DNA of 64,000 nt from DAIRDK01 sp035403225. Its GTDB lineage: Bacteria; Bacteroidota; Bacteroidia; Bacteroidales; FEN-979. Below are positions 34,097-43,320 of the stretch, in pieces. The position numbers and the translations under genes were made by a program. Within the stretch, counting starts at the first letter, position 1. The number at the start of each line of letters is the position of its first letter. The notes under the pieces were generated by a model. The model ran no database searches. It was not told the DNA's origin and was given only the letters and a program-made list of their open reading frames with translations. The DNA is taken from contig DAONET010000001.1 in assembly GCA_035403225.1 (NCBI GenBank), forward strand, positions 1 to 64,000, read 5' to 3'.

Positions 34097-36061
34097 ATGA
34101 GTCAAAATAAGAACAAAGGACAAATCAACAGGATCACAACTGCCGGTGTGCTGGTCAGTCTGGGTATCATTTTCGGCGACCTGGGGACCTCTCCTTTGTA
34201 TGTGATGCGGGCTATCCTGGGGGGAGCTTCCCAGATCACAGATACGTTCATCATGGGTGGGTTATCGTGTGTCTTCTGGACATTGACCCTTCAGACAACC
34301 TTAAAGTACATCGTGATCACCTTGCGGGCGGACAACAAAGGAGAAGGCGGGATTTTTGCCCTCTTTGCCCTGGTTCGTCGAAAAGCAAAATGGGCTTACG
34401 TCTTTGCCATCATCGGCGGGTGTACGTTGCTGTCGGATGGCATCATAACCCCGGCCATCACGATCGTGTCAGCGGTAGAAGGGTTGAACCTTATCAATCC
34501 CCGGTTACCCGTTGTCCCTATCGCCCTGGTGATCATCACCGGATTGTTCTTCATTCAGAAATTCGGTACCGGCGTCGTCGGCCGTTCCTTCGGACCGATT
34601 ATGCTGATATGGTTCACCATGCTTGGCACCTTCGGGCTCATGCAGATCGTCTATCTTCCATCCATCTTTAAAGCCATCAACCCGGTTTACGCCTATCATT
34701 TCATCCATGATTTTCCACAGGGTTTCCTGTTGCTGGGAGCTGTCTTCCTGTGTACCACAGGTGCCGATGCGCTCTATTCCGACTTAGGGCATTGCGGGTT
34801 GGGGAATATCCGGGCCTCCTGGACCTTCGTTAAAATCTGCCTGATATTGAATTACTTCGGACAGGGAGCCTGGATCCTGAACAATGCCTCCGCTGTCAAT
34901 CAGTGGACCAACCCCATTTTTGCCATCATGCCGCACTGGTTTTTGATACCGGGTATCTTCATCGCTACCGTGGCCGCCATTATCGCCAGTCAGGCCATGA
35001 TCACCGGGTCATTCACCCTGATCTCCGAAGCTATTTCCCTCAACTTCTGGCCCAAGATCAAGATCAATTATCCTACCAACATCAAAGGACAGATGTATGT
35101 GTCCAGTATCAACTGGATCCTGTATTTCTGCTGTATGTTCGTGGTGATCTTCTTCCAGAAATCGACCAACATGGAAGCCGCATACGGTCTGACGATCAAC
35201 ATCACCATGCTGATGACCACCATCCTGCTCAGTGTTCACATGCGACAGCGGCATGTCCCCTACCCGTTGATCGCCTTCTTTTTGGCGTGTTACCTCAGCA
35301 TCGAGCTGACGTTCCTGGCAGCGAACCTCGGGAAATTCATTCACGGCGGCTGGTTCACTTTCCTGATCGGCAGCTTCCTCTTCGGTGTCATGTATGTATG
35401 GTTCAACGGAAGAAAGATCAAGAACAGTTTTATCGAGTTCGTGAAGATCGGGAACTACACGGAAGTCATCAAAGCCCTTCATAGCGACAATTCCATCCCG
35501 AAATATGCCACCAACCTGGTATTTTTAACAAAAGCCAACACCTCGAGCGACATTGAGACCAAGATCATCTATTCCATGCTGAACAAGCAGCCCAAGCGGG
35601 CCGATGTCTATTGGCTCCTTCACGTGGATATTCTGGATGAGCCGCATGTGCTGGAATATAAAATCACTCATCTGATCCCGCATATCCTGATCAAGATCGA
35701 TTTCCGGATCGGCTTTAAGGTACAGCCCCGGGTGAATCTGTTTTTCCGACAGGTACTCGACGAGATGAGCCGTGACAAGGAGATTGACATGATCAGCCGG
35801 TATGAATCGCTGAGACGGTTCAAGGTGCCGGGTGATTTCAGGTTTGTGGTGATCGACAGGATTCAGAATTACGACTTCGATTTTCCGCCGAAAGAGCAGT
35901 TCATCATGGATATGTATGCCATTTTCAAACGATTTGGCATTACGGAAGTCAAGGCGCTCGGGCTGGACACCAGTAACGTGTCGGTGGAGAGCGTACCGTT
36001 GTATATCGACAAGGACATTCCGACGTTGCTTACGCGGAATGAGCCTCCTGACATGTTTTAA
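34097..36061 (+). CDS. kup: KUP-family potassium transporter, second copy
   Basis: 654 residues, collinear with the first copy over its whole length: GVLVSLGIIFGDLGTSPLYVMRA, GIFALFALVRRKAKWAYVFAIIGGCTLLSDGIITPAITI, and a near-identical C-terminus around PPKEQFIMDMYAIFKRFGITEVKALGLDTSNV. The N-terminal tail differs (MSQNKNKGQINRI). Duplicate transporters may differ in affinity or regulation. It may have its own promoter in the 51-nt gap. It abuts the convergent transketolase gene with no gap. Confidence 0.95.
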   Translation: MSQNKNKGQINRITTAGVLVSLGIIFGDLGTSPLYVMRAILGGASQITDTFIMGGLSCVFWTLTLQTTLKYIVITLRADNKGEGGIFALFALVRRKAKWAYVFAIIGGCTLLSDGIITPAITIVSAVEGLNLINPRLPVVPIALVIITGLFFIQKFGTGVVGRSFGPIMLIWFTMLGTFGLMQIVYLPSIFKAINPVYAYHFIHDFPQGFLLLGAVFLCTTGADALYSDLGHCGLGNIRASWTFVKICLILNYFGQGAWILNNASAVNQWTNPIFAIMPHWFLIPGIFIATVAAIIASQAMITGSFTLISEAISLNFWPKIKINYPTNIKGQMYVSSINWILYFCCMFVVIFFQKSTNMEAAYGLTINITMLMTTILLSVHMRQRHVPYPLIAFFLACYLSIELTFLAANLGKFIHGGWFTFLIGSFLFGVMYVWFNGRKIKNSFIEFVKIGNYTEVIKALHSDNSIPKYATNLVFLTKANTSSDIETKIIYSMLNKQPKRADVYWLLHVDILDEPHVLEYKITHLIPHILIKIDFRIGFKVQPRVNLFFRQVLDEMSRDKEIDMISRYESLRRFKVPGDFRFVVIDRIQNYDFDFPPKEQFIMDMYAIFKRFGITEVKALGLDTSNVSVESVPLYIDKDIPTLLTRNEPPDMF

Positions 36062-37021
36062 TTACATCTTTTTTCGGGAGATCGCCTTCATGGCGGCATC
36101 CACGATATCGGGAGTATCGAGTTTGAATTTCCGGAGTAATTCTTCCGGTTTCCCGCTTTCTCCGAAGACATCTTTCACGGCGACCATTTCCACCGGAGCA
36201 GGGTGATTCCTGGCCAGCAACTGAGCGACGCTGTCACCCAGTCCGCCGTTCATTTGGTGCTCTTCGGCCGTCACTACGCAGCCTGTTTTTGCGACCGATG
36301 CAAGGATCGTTGTTTTATCCAATGGCTTGATGGTATGCATATCGATCACTTCCGCGCTGACCCCTTTGCCTTCGAGGATCCTGCATGCCTCCAGCGCTTT
36401 CCAGACAAGGTGTCCGGTAGCGATGATGGAGACATCGGTACCTTCATTCAGCAGCAGCGCCTTGCCGATGACGAATTCATCCACCGGTGAAGTAAAATTG
36501 GGCACTTTCGGGCGACCGAAACGGAGATAGACAGGTCCGTCATAAGCAGCGATGGCGATGGTGGCGGCTTTGGTCTGGTTGAAATCGCAGGTGTTGATGA
36601 CCACCATATCGGGCAGCATCTTCATCATGCCGATATCTTCGAGCGATTGGTGGGTAGCGCCGTCTTCACCGAGTGTCACTCCCGAGTGGGAAGCACATAT
36701 CTTGACATTTTTCCGGGAGTAAGCCACCACTTGCCGTACCTGATCGAAGACGCGGGCGGTGGAGAAATTCGCAAACGTTCCGGTAAACGGGATCTTCCCG
36801 CCAATGGCCAGACCTGCTGCAATGCCAATCATGTTTGCCTCGGCAATCCCGACCTGGAAAAAACGATCCGGGAACTCGGCAGCGAAGGCATCCATTTTCA
36901 GCGATCCGGTAAGATCGGCGCACAAAGCAACCACATTGGCGTTTTTACGTCCCAGTTCAAGGAGTCCTTCTCCAAATCCCGAACGCGTGTCTTTTGATCC
37001 CTGATTCGTATATTCTTTCAT
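36062..37021 (-). CDS. Transketolase, C-terminal subunit (split type)
   Basis: 319 residues covering the pyrimidine-binding and C-terminal domains: NVVALCADLTGSLKMDAFAAEFPDRFFQVGIAEANMIGIAAGLA with the catalytic Glu, HSGVTLGEDGATHQSLEDIGMM, and a C-terminal Rossmann-like domain. Transketolase moves two-carbon units in the pentose phosphate pathway with thiamine diphosphate. The N-terminal half is encoded at 38512-39369. The two halves are separated by a VWA-domain gene, which is unusual. Confidence 0.93.
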   Translation of the reverse strand: MKEYTNQGSKDTRSGFGEGLLELGRKNANVVALCADLTGSLKMDAFAAEFPDRFFQVGIAEANMIGIAAGLAIGGKIPFTGTFANFSTARVFDQVRQVVAYSRKNVKICASHSGVTLGEDGATHQSLEDIGMMKMLPDMVVINTCDFNQTKAATIAIAAYDGPVYLRFGRPKVPNFTSPVDEFVIGKALLLNEGTDVSIIATGHLVWKALEACRILEGKGVSAEVIDMHTIKPLDKTTILASVAKTGCVVTAEEHQMNGGLGDSVAQLLARNHPAPVEMVAVKDVFGESGKPEELLRKFKLDTPDIVDAAMKAISRKKM

Positions 37022-37031
37022 TCCTGGTGAA

Positions 37032-38435
37032 TTAGTATGAATACAATTTGATGTTCGATGTTTGTCCTGATTCCACGGTAAACGCTTTTTCGACGGTATA
37101 AGAAGCCCGGTTCGAATATTTCGACCGGAATACCACCCGGTAATGGCCGGGTTGAAGATAGAGCGTTTCCTGGTGTTGTGGCGTCTCTTTCAGATTATAC
37201 AGCCAGATTAGTTCTTTCCCTTCTTCGAGGTAGAGGCTTCCATACCCGTTGGTAGAAGTCTCGATGACGGCAATGCCCGGCACAGGGATTTCAACGGTGG
37301 TGGTGTTTCGTTCGCTGACGGTAATATTTTTTACTGTAATGCGGGGGAGGCAGAGGATATCTGTTTCGTATTCTCCCACCAGGTATTTCTCCACCTGATC
37401 AAACTGCTGGACATTGAGGATTTCCGTTTCTCCCTTCTTCCGGATCAGGCAGGGAAGGTATTTCAGGGTGGCATTGCCCCTGGCTTTAAACGCCAGGTTT
37501 CCTTGTGGAGCATCGATGCCGATGGTGTTGTGTCTCCCGGAAATAATCTTCACGGAATCTTTTCGTACCGGAGGTACGGTATGGACCACAATATCGTAAG
37601 TCAGCAACGGATCGATTTCCAGGGTATCGGGAAGTCCTTTGTTATTGAGTGAATGGATAAAGTTGTATTTGATCCGCCCGGTATTGTTGTCATAAAACGT
37701 CATGTTCACGTTGGTCTCCGTAGGTTCTCCGTACTGGTCGAGGAGATTGACCTGCATGGAGGTGGGATTAAGAGCCCTGGAGATAATAATGTTCAACGCG
37801 TTTCTGAATTCCTTTTCGTTAGCGGCATCGAAATACGTTCCCACGCAATCGAATTGTTCCCGGAAATCTCTCCCGATGCCCACGATGAACGGTTTGAGTA
37901 CGATCCCCTGTTGTTGCAGTTCAGCAGAAGCCTCGCAAGGGTCGCCATTACATTCTTCAAGCCCATCGGTGATGAGGATGATGATGTTCCGGCAATGATC
38001 GCACGGCGGGAAGTCTTTAGCGGCGGCGCGGAGAGAGGCTGCGATGGGGGTCGTTCCTTTGGGGACAATGGTTTTCAGGACATGTTGAATGCGTGGGATG
38101 TTATCCTTTGCGAAAGGCACTTCCAGCCGTGAGTCATCACAATCCTGCGGAGGAAAGGGTTTCTGGTGTCCATATACTCTCAGGGCTACTTCCAGGTCTT
38201 TCACGGTTTTCAGGCTGTCGAGGAGTCCGGAAAAGAGCCTGGTGGCGGTTTCGAACTTCGATGAGTTCTGCCACATGCCGTACATGCTTTTGGAAGCATC
38301 GAACACGAAGAGAATACGGGTGACAACAGGGGGTTTCGCCGGCGGCCGGTTTGTCTGGGCAAAGGAGGAGATGCCTGTCACACTGACCAGCAGCATCCAT
38401 AAAAAACCTGCCAATAATATCCTGTTGAATTTCAT
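37032..38435 (-). CDS. Exported VWA-domain protein
   Basis: 467 residues with a signal peptide (MKFNRILLAGFLWMLLVSVTGISSFAQ). A von Willebrand factor A domain (about 38-225) has a complete MIDAS site: DASKS at 46-50, Thr in PKGTTPIAAS and Asp in LITDGLEECNGDPC. The remaining 240 residues are beta-rich repeats (two or three Ig-like or carboxypeptidase-regulatory-like modules; EIPVPGIAVIETSTNGYGSLYLEEGKELIWLYNL). There is no T9SS sorting domain, so it is probably periplasmic. It lies 10 nt before the C-terminal transketolase gene. Function unknown; VWA domains usually mediate metal-dependent protein binding. Confidence 0.85.
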   Translation of the reverse strand: MKFNRILLAGFLWMLLVSVTGISSFAQTNRPPAKPPVVTRILFVFDASKSMYGMWQNSSKFETATRLFSGLLDSLKTVKDLEVALRVYGHQKPFPPQDCDDSRLEVPFAKDNIPRIQHVLKTIVPKGTTPIAASLRAAAKDFPPCDHCRNIIILITDGLEECNGDPCEASAELQQQGIVLKPFIVGIGRDFREQFDCVGTYFDAANEKEFRNALNIIISRALNPTSMQVNLLDQYGEPTETNVNMTFYDNNTGRIKYNFIHSLNNKGLPDTLEIDPLLTYDIVVHTVPPVRKDSVKIISGRHNTIGIDAPQGNLAFKARGNATLKYLPCLIRKKGETEILNVQQFDQVEKYLVGEYETDILCLPRITVKNITVSERNTTTVEIPVPGIAVIETSTNGYGSLYLEEGKELIWLYNLKETPQHQETLYLQPGHYRVVFRSKYSNRASYTVEKAFTVESGQTSNIKLYSY

Positions 38436-38511
38436 CTTTTCGGTCTCTTCTGAGAATAACGGTGCGAATAGGTAAATATTTCTTTCCGGGAAGATCCCGT
38501 AAAGAGCGTTT

Positions 38512-39369
38512 TTAGTAATCTCCCAGTGTCTCTTTCAGTTGGCTCAGGGCTCTTTCGGCCTGTTCATCGTTAGGAGGAGAGCCGTGCCATTTGTGGTCAT
38601 CCAGCATAAAGTCCACGCCAAAGCCCATATGGGTATGCATGAGAATGACGACAGGCTTTCCGTGTCCGCATTTTTCCTTTGCCTGATGGAGGACAGCGGT
38701 CACTTCACTCATCACATTTCCCTGCGCAGAGAGCACCTCCCATCCGAAGGCTTCCAGTTTCGCATTCAGGTCTCCGAGGCTGACCACTTTATCGGTAGGC
38801 CCGTCAATCTGTTGTCCGTTATAATCCACGATGGCCACAAGGTTATCAATCTTACGGGCAGCAGCGAACATCAGCGCTTCCCAGTTTTGTCCTTCTTCCA
38901 GTTCGCCGTCACCGCAAAGACACCAGACAAGATGGGGGTCGTTATTTAATCTCTTGGATAATGCCGTGCCTGCGGCTACCGATAGACCCTGTCCCAGAGA
39001 ACCGGATGCCAGCCGGATGCCAGGCAACTCGCTATGGGTGGCGGGATGGCCCTGCAGACGACTTCCCATTTTCCGGAAAGAAGCAAGTTCCATGACGGGG
39101 AAAAAGCCGTAACGGGCCAGGACGCTGTACCAGAGAGCAGAAAGGTGTCCGTTTGACAGGAAGAACATGTCTTCCCCGGCGCCCTCCATGGTGAAACCGG
39201 CAGGCGAAGGTTTCATGACATCAAAATAAAGGGCAACCATGATATCCGTTGCGCCAAGCGACCCGCCCGGGTGACCCGATGCTGCTCCATGAACCATGCG
39301 GATGATATCTCTTCTCACCTGAGAAGCGATATTCGTTAATTCGACCTCTGAAGACATTGATATAGACAA
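38512..39369 (-). CDS. Transketolase, N-terminal subunit (split type)
   Basis: 285 residues (ATG 39357 is a possible shorter start). It carries the thiamine diphosphate-binding domain: HGAASGHPGGSLGATDIMVALYF, SNGHLSALWYSVLA, LASGSLGQGLSVAAGTAL and CGDGELEEGQNWEALMFAA with the diphosphate/Mg motif ending in DYNGQQIDG. It pairs with the C-terminal subunit at 36062-37021 to form a complete enzyme. A -7 box TAAATTTG lies 30 nt upstream. Confidence 0.93.
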   Translation of the reverse strand: MSISMSSEVELTNIASQVRRDIIRMVHGAASGHPGGSLGATDIMVALYFDVMKPSPAGFTMEGAGEDMFFLSNGHLSALWYSVLARYGFFPVMELASFRKMGSRLQGHPATHSELPGIRLASGSLGQGLSVAAGTALSKRLNNDPHLVWCLCGDGELEEGQNWEALMFAAARKIDNLVAIVDYNGQQIDGPTDKVVSLGDLNAKLEAFGWEVLSAQGNVMSEVTAVLHQAKEKCGHGKPVVILMHTHMGFGVDFMLDDHKWHGSPPNDEQAERALSQLKETLGDY

Positions 39370-39398
39370 TATTTAAATGAGTTACTGATTGGATGTGT

Positions 39399-39406
39399 CA
39401 AATTTA
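39399..39406 (-). promoter_or_regulatory. -7 box of the split transketolase transcript
   Basis: The minus strand reads TAAATTTG (TAnnTTTG), 30 nt before the ATG at 39369. No -33 match. Confidence 0.4.
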
Positions 39407-39464
39407 CCCTTTTTAGCCGTTTGTCTGGTTGCTTGTTGATAAAATGGGAAAAGAATTAATCGTT

Positions 39465-39472
39465 TACTTTTG
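39465..39472 (+). promoter_or_regulatory. -7 box of the GH3/beta-lactamase fusion gene
   Basis: TACTTTTG matches TAnnTTTG; initiation near 39478 leaves about 10 nt before the ATG at 39488 and rules out starts upstream of it. Confidence 0.45.
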
Positions 39473-39487
39473 TACTTTCGTCAGATC

Positions 39488-42439
39488 ATGAAACAAACAC
39501 GCCTCCTTTTCCTTGCCGCACTGATCACCACACTGTCGTTCAGTCTGAAAACCAACGCCATCCCTGTCTCCCGGCCGGACACTCTTGCCGCCATGAAAAG
39601 CCAGTGGGTTGATTCCGTATATACCTCGTTGGATTCCAACCAGCGGATTGCTCAATTGTTGTTCATCCGCGCGTTTTCAACCCGAGACCAGGCTTACACC
39701 GACAGTCTCACCCGGGTTGTCGCCTCCCTGAATGTAGGAGGGATCTGTTTTTTCAAAGGCGCTCCCGTAGCCCAGGTGGAACTGACCAACTGCTGGCAGG
39801 AGCGTGTCAAGACGCCGTTAATGATTTCCATTGACGCAGAATGGGGCATGGGGATGCGCATCGACAGCGCCTTTTCTTTCCCTTACCAAATGACCCTGGG
39901 AGCCATCCGTGATGATTCCCTGATCTATCGCATGTCGTCACAGATAGCTATGGATTGCCGGCGCATGGGAATACACATGAACCTGGCTCCCGTGGCGGAT
40001 ATCAATAACAATCCCGAAAACCCGGTCATCAACCTCCGTTCTTTCGGTGAAAACCCCCAAGATGTCCTCCGCAAATCCATCTTTTACATGAAAGGGTTGC
40101 AGGATCACGGGATTCTCTCGACGGGAAAACATTTTCCCGGGCACGGTGATACCGACACCGACTCGCATCTCTCCCTCCCGGTCATCGGTCATTCCGCCGC
40201 CCGTCTCGACTCCGTGGAATTGGTTCCCTTCCGTGGACTGATCCATGCCGGCATGGGCGGGATCATGATCGCTCACCTCTACGTTCCAGCTTATGAGACC
40301 ATCCCGGGTCTGCCTGCCACCTTGTCTCACTCGTTCATCACTGGTTTGCTGAAAGAGAAAATGGGATTTCGCGGTTTTGTCATCACCGACGCGTTGGACA
40401 TGAAAGGGGTGACGAATGGTTTTCGTCCGGGGGAACTTGAAGTGAAGGCGTTGCAAGCAGGGAACGACATCCTGTTATTACCGAAAGATGCGCACAAGGC
40501 CGTGGCGGCCATCCGGCAGGCTGCCGACAGCGGGATCCTCTCCTGGCAGATGCTGGAATCGAAGTGCAAAGCCATCCTGAACATGAAATATGACCTGGGA
40601 CTGGCCCACTACCAACCCGTGAATCCCGAGCATCTCACCAGCGATCTGAACCCACATTCATCGTCGCTTCTGAATGAGACCCTGTTCCGGGAATCGGTGA
40701 CCATAGTGAAAAACGACAACCTGTTGCTGCCACTCTCTCTGCTTGATCACCATAAGATCGCCTGCGTCGCCATCGGCGATACCGCCACCACCTCTTTCTC
40801 CAAACGGCTTTCCCTCTATTTCCCCTTCGACAACTTTATTCTGGGACCAAAGACAGGGAAACACCTGACCGACAGCATCATGACGGTTCTTCAGGGGTAC
40901 GATCTCGTGGTGATGAGTATTCATCGGGCCAATTTATACCCCAAAAATCACTTTGGCATCTCCGACACCCTGCTCACCATCCTCGATTCTGTTTCCCATC
41001 GTCAACGGGCGATCCTGGCCCTCTTCGGCAACCCGTATATTCTCCGTATTTTGAAAAACCCAGATGACTTTGAAGCCATCGTCACCACCTATCAGGACCG
41101 TCCTGATGCGGAAGAGATCGCTGCTGAGGTGATTGCCGGAGGAACGGGCGCTGAAGGAAAGCTTCCGGTCACTACCGCCAAGTTTGTTGCCGGGACGGGC
41201 ATTGCCACCAGTGCCGTCAGGTTGGGTTTTACCCCGCCGGAGACATTCGGGCTCACCGATGTCCTGCTGAAGCAGACCGACAGCCTTGCTCTCGACGGTA
41301 TCCGTTCAGGTGCTTACCCCGGTTGCGAGGTGCTGTTGGCGAAAGACGGAAAGATATTTTATCATAAGGCCTTTGGCAATCCCATGAAGGGCGATAGCGT
41401 GGAAGTCAACCCCAGCGACATCTACGATCTTGCCTCGGTCACCAAAATGGCAGGGACCACCCTGGCGATCATGAAGCTGTACGATGAAGGACGTATCAAC
41501 CTCGATACGCATCTTCGCAATTATCTTCCTTTAGTAAGAAATACCCCTAAAGGGAAACTCACCATCCGCGAGATCATGACGCACCAGGCCGGTCTCCAGG
41601 CATGGATCCCGTTTTACCTTTCCACCATTTCCAATGGCCGCCCCGACACCACCATCTATGCTTCTTCTCCATCTGCGGACTTTCCGGTACGGGTAGCCGA
41701 AAACATGTACATTAAAGACGGATACAGGGATGACATCTTCAGGCAGATTATCCACTCCGAAACCGGAAAACGCGGTGAGTACAAATACAGCGACCTGGGA
41801 TTTTACCTGTTGGCGGCCATGGTAGAACACCTGACCGGGGAAACCCTTGACGCTTACCTTGACAGAGAGTTTTACAAGCCATTGGGATTAACCACCATGG
41901 GCTACAAACCATTGCTGCGTTTCCCGGCCAGCCGTATCATGCCTACGGAGGATGACACTGTTTGGCGCAAACAGTTGCTGAGAGGCGATGTCCACGACCC
42001 CGGAGCTGCCATGCTTGGCGGTGTAGCCGGTCATGCAGGCCTCTTCTCTGATGCCTTCGACCTGGCTGTGATCATGCAGATGCTGCTCAATTATGGAGAA
42101 TACGGAGGCAAGCAGTACCTGATGCCTTCCACCGTCAAAGAGTTTACCCGGGCACAATACCCGGAGACGAAGAATCGTCGAGGACTTGGATTTGACAGAC
42201 CGCTACCCGCGCCTGTTCCCGATGGTCCCTCCTGCCCATCGGCTTCTCAGCTCAGCTTCGGGCATTCAGGCTTTACCGGGACCTATGTATGGGCTGACCC
42301 CGAGAACAACCTCATTTATGTCTTCCTGTCCAACAGGGTCTGTCCCGATGCGTCCAATACAACACTGTCCGAAAAAAACATCCGGACTAACCTACACCAG
42401 TCTGTTTACGACCTGTTGAACAAGGTTCAGGGGAAATAG
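39488..42439 (+). CDS. GH3 beta-N-acetylhexosaminidase fused to a beta-lactamase-fold serine hydrolase
   Basis: 983 residues from ATG 39488, which starts the signal peptide MKQTRLLFLAALITTLSFSLKTNA. The GH3 domain (about 45-370) has the NagZ-type loop KHFPGHGDTDTDSH (214-227) with the catalytic His/Asp and the nucleophile Asp301 in FVITDALDMKGV. After a GH3 C-terminal region, a class C beta-lactamase/DD-peptidase-like domain (about 590-980) has SVTK (Ser650, Lys653) and YSD (Tyr767). A periplasmic NagZ would release GlcNAc from muropeptides; the second domain may act on the peptide or another ester. Known architecture in Bacteroidota; exact substrates unproven. Confidence 0.93.
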   Translation: MKQTRLLFLAALITTLSFSLKTNAIPVSRPDTLAAMKSQWVDSVYTSLDSNQRIAQLLFIRAFSTRDQAYTDSLTRVVASLNVGGICFFKGAPVAQVELTNCWQERVKTPLMISIDAEWGMGMRIDSAFSFPYQMTLGAIRDDSLIYRMSSQIAMDCRRMGIHMNLAPVADINNNPENPVINLRSFGENPQDVLRKSIFYMKGLQDHGILSTGKHFPGHGDTDTDSHLSLPVIGHSAARLDSVELVPFRGLIHAGMGGIMIAHLYVPAYETIPGLPATLSHSFITGLLKEKMGFRGFVITDALDMKGVTNGFRPGELEVKALQAGNDILLLPKDAHKAVAAIRQAADSGILSWQMLESKCKAILNMKYDLGLAHYQPVNPEHLTSDLNPHSSSLLNETLFRESVTIVKNDNLLLPLSLLDHHKIACVAIGDTATTSFSKRLSLYFPFDNFILGPKTGKHLTDSIMTVLQGYDLVVMSIHRANLYPKNHFGISDTLLTILDSVSHRQRAILALFGNPYILRILKNPDDFEAIVTTYQDRPDAEEIAAEVIAGGTGAEGKLPVTTAKFVAGTGIATSAVRLGFTPPETFGLTDVLLKQTDSLALDGIRSGAYPGCEVLLAKDGKIFYHKAFGNPMKGDSVEVNPSDIYDLASVTKMAGTTLAIMKLYDEGRINLDTHLRNYLPLVRNTPKGKLTIREIMTHQAGLQAWIPFYLSTISNGRPDTTIYASSPSADFPVRVAENMYIKDGYRDDIFRQIIHSETGKRGEYKYSDLGFYLLAAMVEHLTGETLDAYLDREFYKPLGLTTMGYKPLLRFPASRIMPTEDDTVWRKQLLRGDVHDPGAAMLGGVAGHAGLFSDAFDLAVIMQMLLNYGEYGGKQYLMPSTVKEFTRAQYPETKNRRGLGFDRPLPAPVPDGPSCPSASQLSFGHSGFTGTYVWADPENNLIYVFLSNRVCPDASNTTLSEKNIRTNLHQSVYDLLNKVQGK

Positions 42440-42440
42440 G

Positions 42441-42448
42441 TATTTTTG
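42441..42448 (+). promoter_or_regulatory. Candidate -7 box of the 42472-43299 gene
   Basis: TATTTTTG matches TAnnTTTG, 2 nt after the stop codon of the fusion gene and 23 nt before the ATG at 42472. A TTG at 42416 lies 22 nt upstream. Confidence 0.4.
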
Positions 42449-42471
42449 CAGTGGGAACAAACAGTATTTCT

Positions 42472-43299
42472 ATGAGACCAACGGTAAAATCAATTATCCT
42501 GTGGGGGGTTGCAGTGATCCTGGGATATGTGGTTATGTATTACCAGCGGCAGACAGGTCCCACCTACCCCGTAGCCGGGGAAAAAAGAGTCGGCACAACG
42601 CTCATCAGCTACAGCCTGATCAGGACCTACCGATGCGGCTCTCCCGCGACTGTCAGGATCGTGGTTCCCGACACCTCCGTCAGCGGGGAATGCTCATTCC
42701 GCAGGTTCAAAAGCTATGATAAATGGTCTGTTGAACCCATGCAGCGTTCCGGGGATACCTTGATCGCCATGCTCCCGGCACTTGAATCTGCAGGGAAGAT
42801 TATGTACCAGGTCACCCTGAAGCAGGGAAGCAACTCGTACCTGTTGACCGGCAATCCCGTCATTCTGCGGTACAAGGGGGAAGTTCCGCCCTTCGTACTG
42901 ATCTCGCATATCCTGTTCATCTGTCTTGCCATTTTATTATCCACACGTACAGGTCTAGAAGCTATTTTCAACGGGAAACACCTGTACCTGTATACCTGGC
43001 TTACGGTCATCTTCCTGGGCCTTTCCGTACTGATATTAGGCCCCATCCTTCAGAAATATGCTTTCGGTGAATTCTGGACCGGATGGCCGGTGGGGCATGA
43101 TCTCACGGACAACAAATCGGTCATTGCCTTCCTGTGCTGGCTGATCACGCTGGTGATCCTTTCCCGGAAACGGGAGAAGAAGATCTGGCCGGTCATCGCC
43201 ATGGTCATCACCATCGTCGTCTTCCTGATCCCCCATAGCCTGAAAGGATCGGAAATTGATTATACCAAAGAAGCTCCCGCATCTGAAATCAGCCGTTAA
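42472..43299 (+). CDS. Hypothetical membrane protein with an extracytoplasmic beta domain
   Basis: 275 residues from ATG 42472 (a GTG at 42451 is possible). One N-terminal membrane segment (SIILWGVAVILGYVVMYY), an extracytoplasmic domain of about 120 residues with a beta pattern (TVRIVVPDTSVSGECSFRRFKSYDKWSVEPM, GKIMYQVTLKQGSNSYLLTGNPVILRYKGEVPPFVLI), then four membrane segments. The latter part (PPFVLISHILFICLAILLSTRTGLEA, FWTGWPVGHDLTDNKSVIAFLCWL) resembles Bacteroidota proteins annotated only as hypothetical. It lies between the fusion hydrolase and a rhomboid protease. No function is assigned. Confidence 0.75.
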   Translation: MRPTVKSIILWGVAVILGYVVMYYQRQTGPTYPVAGEKRVGTTLISYSLIRTYRCGSPATVRIVVPDTSVSGECSFRRFKSYDKWSVEPMQRSGDTLIAMLPALESAGKIMYQVTLKQGSNSYLLTGNPVILRYKGEVPPFVLISHILFICLAILLSTRTGLEAIFNGKHLYLYTWLTVIFLGLSVLILGPILQKYAFGEFWTGWPVGHDLTDNKSVIAFLCWLITLVILSRKREKKIWPVIAMVITIVVFLIPHSLKGSEIDYTKEAPASEISR

Positions 43300-43320
43300 T
43301 CTGAACAAATATTCATCATC

